From contig SXOB01000083.1 of assembly GCA_005776945.1 (NCBI GenBank), positions 1 to 60,129 on the forward strand: a stretch of 60,129 nt of DNA, written 5' to 3'. A program made the translations under genes and the position numbers. Positions 34,622 through 41,717 of the stretch are shown here, one piece after another. Source of the DNA: Pseudomonadota bacterium. GTDB lineage: Bacteria; Myxococcota_A; UBA796; GCA-2862545. Every line of letters starts with the position of its first letter. Position 1 is the first letter of the stretch. The notes under the pieces are model-generated. The model made no database searches. It was given only the letters and a program-made list of their open reading frames with translations, and had not been told where the DNA came from.

Positions 34622-36010
34622 ATGCAAAGAGCGATGTGGGTCCTTGGTGGATTGGCGCTTGGCGCCTGTGGGGACTCCTCAGATACGACGGATTCCGACG
34701 CGCCGCTGCCGCCGACGCCCTGTGACGAAGACGTTGTGAGCTCCACGGCCACCGTCCATGCGACAGTCGTCCAGGTGGATTGGGAGACGACGGCGGGTGT
34801 GACGACGTGGATCGAATGGGGCCTGGACGGCGCGTTCGATCGGGTGACGGCACCGATGGACGGGCCGTCGAACACGGCCTGGCTCGTTGGCGCCTACAAC
34901 GGGGCGGACCTGGTTTGGCGTGTGGCCAGCGACGTCGGCGAATGCGGGACAAACTCCGGCGAACTTCCTGGCGATGGGTTTGTTCCCGAGCAGGGCGCCG
35001 TCCGCATCGACGTCACCCACAATGACCCCGCGCTCCATGATGGCGGGTACCTGGTCGGCGCCAACGTCGCGACGACGGCATTCGCCTGGGCCGTCGACCG
35101 CGAAGGCAACAACGTGTGGGCCAAGGTGCTCGACGATGATCGGTTGATGACCGACGCCAAGCCGTCGATTCTTCATGACGGCATCGCCTACAACAGCTTC
35201 GCCGAGGATCGCACCAAGGATGAATCGAAGGTCATCGCAGCGGGCTGGGGCGGTGATGAGCTTGGCAACACGGCCACGGCCACCGGGCATCACGCGTTCA
35301 TGGAGTTCCCGAACGGCGACATTGCATACCTTGGGATCGACATCCGCGACGTCGGTGGTTCGCCGTGGGTCGGCGACACATTGAACATCGCGCATCCCGA
35401 TGGAACGCTGACGGAAGTCTGGAACGTCTGGGATCATCCCGAACAGATCGCCCAGGATGACCTTGGGGAGGACATCGGGTTTTACCCACAGGGCTTCGAT
35501 TGGACGCACGCCAATGGCTTCGACTACGACGAGGCGAATGAGCGTTGGCTGATCACGTTCCGCAACGTGGCCACGGTTCTGGAAATCGACAGCTCCGGTG
35601 GCCATGTGATGTCGTTCGGGACCATGGGGAGCTGGACCCTGGATGGCATCGACGTCGCGAACATCAAATGGCCGCACAACGCCCACTACACGCCGGATGG
35701 CAACGTGCTCGTGTTCGTGACGCCCGGCGGCGACACGGGAACGAGCACACTCGTTGAGCTGGCGCGCGACGATGCGGCCCAGACGATGACGGTCGTTTGG
35801 GAACACCCGTGTGCGCTGACCACTGGCGGCGATTGCAACTCGCGCGTCGAAGGCGCCGGTGAGCGCCTCGCCAATGGCAACACGATCGTGTCCTGGGGCG
35901 CGGCTGGCGTCCTGCAGGAGATCACCGCCGGCCACGCGGTCGCGTGGGAGGCCAAGTGGCCCCTTGGGCACATCACGGGCCATGTGCACCAGGTGGATTC
36001 GTTGCCGTAG
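34622..36010 (+). CDS. Arylsulfotransferase-like (ASST/beta-propeller) lipoprotein
   Basis: 462 residues. Signal MQRAMWVLGGLALGACGDS with lipobox Cys16. The mature protein resembles bacterial arylsulfate sulfotransferase-type beta-propellers: HHAFMEFPNGDIAYLG, HPDGTLTEVWNVWDH, FDWTHANGFDYDEANERWL, KWPHNAHYTPDGNVLVF and a C-terminal GHVHQVDSLP. His residues at the tops of blades are conserved positions in that family, but substrate and activity are not established. An N-terminal Ig/fibronectin-like segment precedes the propeller. ATG 34622 with GGGGAGGA. Confidence 0.82.
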   Translation: MQRAMWVLGGLALGACGDSSDTTDSDAPLPPTPCDEDVVSSTATVHATVVQVDWETTAGVTTWIEWGLDGAFDRVTAPMDGPSNTAWLVGAYNGADLVWRVASDVGECGTNSGELPGDGFVPEQGAVRIDVTHNDPALHDGGYLVGANVATTAFAWAVDREGNNVWAKVLDDDRLMTDAKPSILHDGIAYNSFAEDRTKDESKVIAAGWGGDELGNTATATGHHAFMEFPNGDIAYLGIDIRDVGGSPWVGDTLNIAHPDGTLTEVWNVWDHPEQIAQDDLGEDIGFYPQGFDWTHANGFDYDEANERWLITFRNVATVLEIDSSGGHVMSFGTMGSWTLDGIDVANIKWPHNAHYTPDGNVLVFVTPGGDTGTSTLVELARDDAAQTMTVVWEHPCALTTGGDCNSRVEGAGERLANGNTIVSWGAAGVLQEITAGHAVAWEAKWPLGHITGHVHQVDSLP

Positions 36011-36077
36011 GTCGCCGGGCCGAGCAAAGACCTTCATCGCAGGCGTCTGGGACCGAAGAGGACCGCGGAGGTGTCCG

Positions 36078-37379
36078 TTGCCTTCCGGCTTTGACGCCCT
36101 CACGGGACTGCTTGACCGCGCGACCTTCCGACGGAAGCTCGGTGCGTTGGAGGTGGGCGGCGCCGTGATCGTCCTTGACGTCGACCGCTTCGTACGGGTC
36201 GAGGAGGCGCTGGGGACGGCGGGGGGCGACCGACTGCTCGCGACGTTGGCCGAACGGCTCAAATCGGTTGCGCCGCCGGGCTCGGACCTGGGTCGAATCG
36301 GGGATGACGATTTCGGCTTGCTCCTGCAGGCACCAGCGCATGATGCGGTGTTGGTGGCTGAGGATATGCGACTCGCCCTTACAGAGCCGTTGGAGATCGA
36401 CGGGTACGAGTTGGTGCCGGGGATGACCGCAGGGGTCGCTGTGTTGGAAGACGGGGACCCCGCGGACGTGTTGCTTGGCCGGGCCACGGCCGCGCTTGCC
36501 CGGGCCAGGAAGACGGGCCGCCGAATGGGCGTCGCGGGGCCTCGGCCGATCGCTGGCGGTACGTCGGACCTTGCGCTGGAGTGCGCCCTGCGGGGTGCAA
36601 TGGACCGAGGCGAGATCGAATTGGTGTGGCAGCCCATCGCGGCGATGCCGTCGCTCGAGCTGGTGGGTTTCGAGGCGCTGATGCGCTGGACCCACCCCAC
36701 GTGGGGGGCCGTCTCACCTGCGCGTTTTATCCCGATCGCCGAGGAGACGGGCCTGATCGTGGCGCTCGGCGCTTGGGCGGCCGAAGTGGCGTCCGAGCGA
36801 GTCGTCGCGTGGTCGCGGCTGGACCCTGATGGGACGCCGCCCTTCGTCACGGTCAATGTTTCGAGCCGGCAGGTGTTTGCGCCGGGGTTTGTCGAGGGCT
36901 TCCGCGCCTTGGCTCGTCGACCGGGCGTCCGGGCCGGCAGCCTTGTGATCGAGCTGACGGAGAGTACCGTCGTCGACGAACCCGAGCGGGCCGCTCGAAC
37001 GTTGACGCAGCTCAAGAACGACGGGTTTCGGTTGGCCATCGACGATTTCGGCACTGGCCACAGCAGTCTTGGCCAACTCCATCGTTTCCCGTTCGACATT
37101 TTGAAGGTGGATCGGAGTTTCGTGGCGGCGATGTGCGCGAGCCAGCAGGCCCGGACCGTGATCTCGAGCACGATCCAACTTGCGCATGCGCTGGGCCTCG
37201 ACGTCGTCGCAGAGGGCGTAGAGACGGTTGACGAACTCGCTCGGCTGGGTGCGCTGCAGTGCGACAAGGCACAGGGATTCTACTTGTCCCGCCCCCTCCC
37301 AGATGCCGACGCACAGCGCGTCTTGCGCTCGGGCGGCGGCAGGTTGTTGCGGCCGGCGCGGAGGCTGGTGGCCGCTTAG
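36078..37379 (+). CDS. Degenerate GGDEF plus EAL domain protein
   Basis: 433 residues. The N-terminal GGDEF-type domain has the signature changed to GDDDF (RIGDDDF at 73-79), so cyclase activity is doubtful. The C-terminal EAL domain is well conserved: GFEALMRW, TVNVSSRQ, IELTES, IDDFGTG, LKVDRSF and AEGVET, expected to hydrolyse cyclic-di-GMP. No membrane span or receiver. TTG 36078 has GGAGGTG upstream. It directly precedes the ammonia-lyase pair, eight bases before their first start. Confidence 0.92.
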   Translation: MPSGFDALTGLLDRATFRRKLGALEVGGAVIVLDVDRFVRVEEALGTAGGDRLLATLAERLKSVAPPGSDLGRIGDDDFGLLLQAPAHDAVLVAEDMRLALTEPLEIDGYELVPGMTAGVAVLEDGDPADVLLGRATAALARARKTGRRMGVAGPRPIAGGTSDLALECALRGAMDRGEIELVWQPIAAMPSLELVGFEALMRWTHPTWGAVSPARFIPIAEETGLIVALGAWAAEVASERVVAWSRLDPDGTPPFVTVNVSSRQVFAPGFVEGFRALARRPGVRAGSLVIELTESTVVDEPERAARTLTQLKNDGFRLAIDDFGTGHSSLGQLHRFPFDILKVDRSFVAAMCASQQARTVISSTIQLAHALGLDVVAEGVETVDELARLGALQCDKAQGFYLSRPLPDADAQRVLRSGGGRLLRPARRLVAA

Positions 37380-37387
37380 CTGCGCGC

Positions 37388-38959
37388 GTGACCGCACGAC
37401 CCCCGATCCCGATCGACGGCGCGTCTCTTCGCGTGGCGGACGTCGTGGCAGTGGCGCGGCACGGGGCTCCTGTCGAGCTGTCAGGGTCCGCGGTCGCCGC
37501 GATGGGCCACAGTCGCCGATGGGTTCTCGACTGTGTTGGCGGCGGCATGTTGGGCCCGGATGGGCAGCCCGCGGCCGTCTACGGCGTCAACACGGGCTTC
37601 GGGTCGCTGGCCCGCGTCCGGATTCCGGAGGCGCGCGCGGGCGAGCTTTCGATGAACCTGATCCGCAGTCACGCCGCCGGCGTCGGTGAGCCGCTCGACA
37701 CCGAAGTTGTCCGGGCGGCGATGCTGCTGCGGGCCAACGCGCTTGCGTGCGGCCGCTCGGGCTGCGAGCCGCGCATCGTGGCGACGCTGCTGGCGATGTT
37801 GGCGCGCGGGGTCACCCCGGAAGTGCCGTCGCGCGGCTCGTGCGGATCGTCGGGCGATCTCGCCCCGCTGAGTCACCTCGGCCTCGTCGTTTTCGAAGGG
37901 CCGGAGGACGCGTCGGGCTGGGCCTGGTTCGGCGGCGAACGCCTCCGGGGGGCCGAGGCGATGTGGCGCGCCGGCATCCACCGCGTCCCCATCGGACCGA
38001 AAGACGCCCTCGCGATGACGAACGGCGCTCAGGTGACGACCGCGCTCGCGGCTCTCGCACTGTTCGACGCCGACCGCCTCGTGCGGTCCGCCGAGGTGGC
38101 GGCGGCGTTGACCTTCGAGGCGCTCCAAGGCGTCACCCACGCGCTCGACCCCCGGGTCATCGCGCTCCGGCCCCATCGCGGCGCGGTGGAGGTGGCTTCC
38201 GCCCTCCGTCGACTTCTCGCCGGCTCGACCTGCGTCGACGCGACGGACGGCGTTCAGGACGCGTACAGCTTGCGCTGCGCGCCCCAGGTCATGGGGGCCG
38301 TCCGGGACGCCGTTCGGGCATCGGCGACTCCGATCGATGTCGAACTCAATGCAGTGACCGACAACCCCGTGTTCCTGACGAACGACGCAGGCGGCATCGA
38401 CGTCCGTTCCGCCGGCCTTTTCCACGGCGAGCCCGTCGGCTTCGCTGCAGACCACCTTCGCCTGGGTCTGGCCGAGTTGGCGGCGATTGCCGAACGGCGG
38501 GTCGCCCGCCTGACGACGGCCCTGTTGCACGGCGACCTGCCGGCGTTGCTTTCCCCGAAGGGTGGCCTCGGCCTGCTCATGGTCCAGCCGACGGCGGCGG
38601 CCCTCGTCAACGCGCTGCGTCAATCGGCCTGGCCGGCCTCGGCCGACAGCTCACCGACATGCGAGGACCAGGAGGATCACGTCGCGATGTCGACGACAGC
38701 GGCGCTCAAGGCCCGCGAGGCCATCGCCCACGCTCGGCACGTGGTCGCCATCGAGTGGTTGACGGCGTCGGCCGGGGCGCGCTTCCGGCTCGCCCACGGC
38801 GGGACCCTCGGCGCGGGGACCGCGGCGGGACTCGCCGACGTCGGCGGCGGCACGTTGTCCCAGCAGATCGGTGCACTTTCGGATCGCATCGCGGACGGCA
38901 GCTGGTTGGGGCGCGTCGACGGGGCCGTCGGACGTTGGGACGGGCCGCTCGATGCGTGA
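37388..38959 (+). CDS. hutH: Histidine ammonia-lyase (MIO enzyme), SSG-type triad
   Basis: 523 residues of the aromatic amino-acid lyase/mutase fold. Landmarks: Tyr65 in VYGVNTGFG, His95 in RSHAAGVGEP (the position that favours histidine over phenylalanine), the prosthetic-group motif GSCG-SSG-DLAPLSH (Ser154-Ser155-Gly156 instead of the usual Ala-Ser-Gly), TNGAQ, YSLRC and QEDHVAMS. The middle serine needed for the MIO group is present. Usual role: histidine to urocanate plus ammonia; an aminomutase is possible. No hutU, hutI or hutG nearby. GTG 37388; overlaps the next, paralogous gene by eight bases. Confidence 0.9.
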   Translation: MTARPPIPIDGASLRVADVVAVARHGAPVELSGSAVAAMGHSRRWVLDCVGGGMLGPDGQPAAVYGVNTGFGSLARVRIPEARAGELSMNLIRSHAAGVGEPLDTEVVRAAMLLRANALACGRSGCEPRIVATLLAMLARGVTPEVPSRGSCGSSGDLAPLSHLGLVVFEGPEDASGWAWFGGERLRGAEAMWRAGIHRVPIGPKDALAMTNGAQVTTALAALALFDADRLVRSAEVAAALTFEALQGVTHALDPRVIALRPHRGAVEVASALRRLLAGSTCVDATDGVQDAYSLRCAPQVMGAVRDAVRASATPIDVELNAVTDNPVFLTNDAGGIDVRSAGLFHGEPVGFAADHLRLGLAELAAIAERRVARLTTALLHGDLPALLSPKGGLGLLMVQPTAAALVNALRQSAWPASADSSPTCEDQEDHVAMSTTAALKAREAIAHARHVVAIEWLTASAGARFRLAHGGTLGAGTAAGLADVGGGTLSQQIGALSDRIADGSWLGRVDGAVGRWDGPLDA

Positions 38960-40361
38960 ATCCATCCTGCTTTGGTCCAAGCCTTGGACGGGCCTCGAGG
39001 TGGCGACGCTTGCGCGAGGAGGCGTGGCGCACCTCGACCCGACGCTCGCCGGCGCCCTCGACGCGAGCGCGGCCGAATTGGCGGCGTCGCCGTCGTGGGA
39101 TGTCGTTGGCGACCTTGCGCGTTGGCTTGGCGCAACCGGGCCGGTTGGGGCCCGCGACTTCGTCGAGGCCCATGTGACCTCGGTGGGCGCGCCGCTCACC
39201 GAGGAAGAGGTGCGGGCGACGCTCGCGGTTCGCGCCCACGCATTGTCGCGGGGGGCGTCTGGGGTACGTGCGGCCAACGTGGCCGGATGGCTCGCCGGCC
39301 TTGACGCGCCGTGGCGCGTGCCCATCCCGCGTGAAGGGTCGCTCGGCTCTGCCGGCTGTCCCATTCTGGCGGGCATCGCCCGGGTGCTCTTCGGATGGTC
39401 GGGCGTGCCTGGCAGCTTGCCGGAGCCGACCCCGAAGGAAGCGCTCGCCGCCCTCAACGGGTCGAGCCACGCCACAGCGTTGGCCGTTCTTGCCGTCGAC
39501 GGCGCCCGCACGGTGCTTGCGGCGGCAGAGGCGGCCGCGGCGCTGAGCTTCGAGGCCCAGCGCGCGGACTTCGGCTGCATCGACCCGCGCGCCTACGCCC
39601 GGGGCGGCGCGCCAGGGGCGGGCGCCCTGGCGATGCGTCTGCGCGGCGCGCTTCGCGGCAGTGGGCTGGCGGGCGTCGGCCGGGTTCCGGACCCGTTTTC
39701 GATCCGTTGCGCACCCATCGTCCAAGGCGCGGCGGACGACGTCCTCGGCAACGTCAGCTCGGTCGTCGACCGTGAGTTGGCGTCGCCGGCCGACAACCCG
39801 CTCTGGATCGACGGGGAGTGGATCTTCGCTGGCCTCCACCACGGAGCTGCCGTGGGCGGGGCGATGGACGCGCTGAAAGTCGCTTTGGTCCACGTTGCCG
39901 GAATCAGCGAGCGCCGCACCTACAGGCTGACCTACGGTGGACTCAGTGGCCTCCCGAGTTTCCTTGTGGCGGATGGGGGCCTGCAGAGCGGCCTGATGTT
40001 GGCCCAGTACACCGCGGCGAGCCTGCTCGGAGACGCGCGCGGGCTGTCCATGCCCGCGTCGGTGGACGGGTTGCCGACGGCTCAGCACCACGAGGATCAT
40101 GCTCCGAACGCGGCGCGCGCGGCTCGGACGGCCCGGGACGTCGTCGATCGCGTCGCGGACATCGTGACCATCGAGTTGATGTGCGCCGCGCAGGCGATCG
40201 ACCTGCGGCTGGCCAACGGCGACGGCTTCCTCGCCGAAGGGACGAAGGTCATCTACGACCGGGTTCGGGCTGTCGTGGCGCGGTGGGACCACGACCGGGT
40301 GCTCCACGACGACCTCGTCGCGCTCGGGTGCGCCGTCCGCCAAGGACAATTCGCGATCTGA
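38952..40361 (+). CDS. MIO-lyase paralogue lacking the MIO-forming serine
   Basis: 469 residues, clearly homologous to the upstream lyase (NGSSHATALA, DPFSIRCAPIVQG, LASPADNPLW, GLHHGAAVGG, HHEDHAPN). The cofactor triad is Ser-Ala-Gly (133-135 in GSLGSAGCPI) instead of Ala-Ser-Gly, so the methylidene-imidazolone cannot form. The YGVNTGFG loop with the catalytic Tyr is also missing and the N-terminus is about 50 residues shorter. Probably a pseudoenzyme that assembles with the upstream subunit or binds a ligand. ATG 38952 inside the end of that gene implies coupled synthesis in a fixed ratio. Confidence 0.85.
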   Translation: MRESILLWSKPWTGLEVATLARGGVAHLDPTLAGALDASAAELAASPSWDVVGDLARWLGATGPVGARDFVEAHVTSVGAPLTEEEVRATLAVRAHALSRGASGVRAANVAGWLAGLDAPWRVPIPREGSLGSAGCPILAGIARVLFGWSGVPGSLPEPTPKEALAALNGSSHATALAVLAVDGARTVLAAAEAAAALSFEAQRADFGCIDPRAYARGGAPGAGALAMRLRGALRGSGLAGVGRVPDPFSIRCAPIVQGAADDVLGNVSSVVDRELASPADNPLWIDGEWIFAGLHHGAAVGGAMDALKVALVHVAGISERRTYRLTYGGLSGLPSFLVADGGLQSGLMLAQYTAASLLGDARGLSMPASVDGLPTAQHHEDHAPNAARAARTARDVVDRVADIVTIELMCAAQAIDLRLANGDGFLAEGTKVIYDRVRAVVARWDHDRVLHDDLVALGCAVRQGQFAI

Positions 40362-40364
40362 ACG

Positions 40365-41717
40365 TCAGCGCGGATGGATCGCCTTGACGCCCTCGTCGAG
40401 GTCCCAGTCGGGGTCGTGCTCGGCGGTGTGGCAGGTGGTGCAGATCGCCTCGACGATGCACACTGGGCAGTCGTTCCCGAGGGCCTGAATCGAGCCCTTT
40501 GCGCTCGGGTCGGCGACATGGGCCTCGCCCGGGCCGTGGCAGGCCTCGCAACCTACGCCCTCGTCGACGCGATGTTCGGACGGCGCGGCGCCCTTCACGC
40601 CGCCGAGGCGTTGGGGCGTCGCATGGCAGCTGATGCACGCACCTTCGGCGGGCGTCGGCAGGACGGACATGGCTGCACGGTGGGGGTCGCGGTCCCAGCT
40701 TTCGGCGTGGTCGGGATGGCATGTCCTGCACGTGGCAGCGCCGACGGTTCGTCCTTCAGGCAAGGTGGCCATCGGACGGGGGGTGCGGCCGGCCCTCATT
40801 TCGAGGACCGCCCGACGCCAGGTCTCTTCATCGGGGTTGCGGAAATGGTCGATGTGCGGCATCGCACGTTCGACGGAGAACGCGAGGCTGTGGGCGTCGT
40901 CGTGACAGGAGGCGCAGCGCTCCAGGGGGTTGGTGATGCGGCCATCGTGCGGGCCGCTGGCGCCATGGCAGGCTTCGCAGCCAACGTCGACGCGGTCATG
41001 GGGCTGTGCGGGCGTCCATCCGCCGGGCTCGTTGTGCCCGATCACATGACAGGGGACGCAGTCAGCGCGGTCCGTGGCCTTTTGGTCGATCAACGTGCCC
41101 CACGCGATGCTGTGGTGCGTGAGCGACCACGCCTTGTGTTCGACGCGGTGGCACGACCCGCACGTCGCGGTTCCGACGTAGTTCCCCGCGACGAGCACTC
41201 CGAACATGCCGCCGGGATGGGCGCGTGCTTCGACCATGGCCGCGGATTCGGGGAGGTAGGGGTACCAGCCGTCGACGACCTGGAGGCCGCCGCCCTCCGG
41301 ACGCACGAACAGGGCCGATGGCGTGGACCGCGCGCCCATCGCTGCGCCGACCTGACGTCGGGCGTCGTGCAAGATGGGGTAGGTCGCGCCATAGGCGGCC
41401 CGAAAGGGCACAACGTCGACCGGGTTGGCCGTGGTGACGCCGACGACCTGCGCTCCGTGGGCCGACAGGTCCTTGTGAAGGGCGGACACCTCGGCGCCTA
41501 CGCGCTGGCAATGGCCACAACCGGGCGAAAAGTAGAACACGAGGGTGGGCCGATCGATGGCTTCGGCGAGGAAGGCCGGCAACTGGATGGGTGCGCCGGG
41601 TTCGCGGACGGCCATCGCCTCGGTCATCGCGGCGACGGCAGCCGCCTTGCCTCCTGGTGTCCAGCCGCGATCGCCACCGTCGGCCCCCATCCACAGGAGA
41701 AGGGGCCACCAGCGCAT
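40365..41717 (-). CDS. Secreted thioredoxin-fold/octaheme cytochrome c fusion
   Basis: 450 residues. Signal-like MRWWPLLLWMGADG. A thioredoxin/TlpA-like domain (about 45-165) has active-site CGHC (67-70) and cis-Pro in STPSA. The rest is a multiheme cytochrome with eight CxxCH motifs at 186, 220, 247, 268, 330, 361, 390 and 426, plus an extra CPVC pair (417-420) without His. Expected in the periplasm or at the outer membrane, passing electrons and possibly reducing or oxidising thiols. ATG 41717 overlaps the upstream glycosyltransferase stop (ATGA). It is the last gene of a three-gene operon. Confidence 0.9.
   Translation of the reverse strand: MRWWPLLLWMGADGGDRGWTPGGKAAAVAAMTEAMAVREPGAPIQLPAFLAEAIDRPTLVFYFSPGCGHCQRVGAEVSALHKDLSAHGAQVVGVTTANPVDVVPFRAAYGATYPILHDARRQVGAAMGARSTPSALFVRPEGGGLQVVDGWYPYLPESAAMVEARAHPGGMFGVLVAGNYVGTATCGSCHRVEHKAWSLTHHSIAWGTLIDQKATDRADCVPCHVIGHNEPGGWTPAQPHDRVDVGCEACHGASGPHDGRITNPLERCASCHDDAHSLAFSVERAMPHIDHFRNPDEETWRRAVLEMRAGRTPRPMATLPEGRTVGAATCRTCHPDHAESWDRDPHRAAMSVLPTPAEGACISCHATPQRLGGVKGAAPSEHRVDEGVGCEACHGPGEAHVADPSAKGSIQALGNDCPVCIVEAICTTCHTAEHDPDWDLDEGVKAIHPR

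Noticed and set aside
34679..37267. 862-codon minus-strand frame opposite the ASST-like and EAL genes
   Set aside because: Composition is Ser/Arg/Pro shadow and the opposite-strand genes have clear domains.
38952..40361. Second lyase as a simple pseudogene
   Set aside because: It has an intact frame over 469 codons, keeps scaffold motifs and starts inside the active paralogue's gene, so a retained non-catalytic role is more likely.
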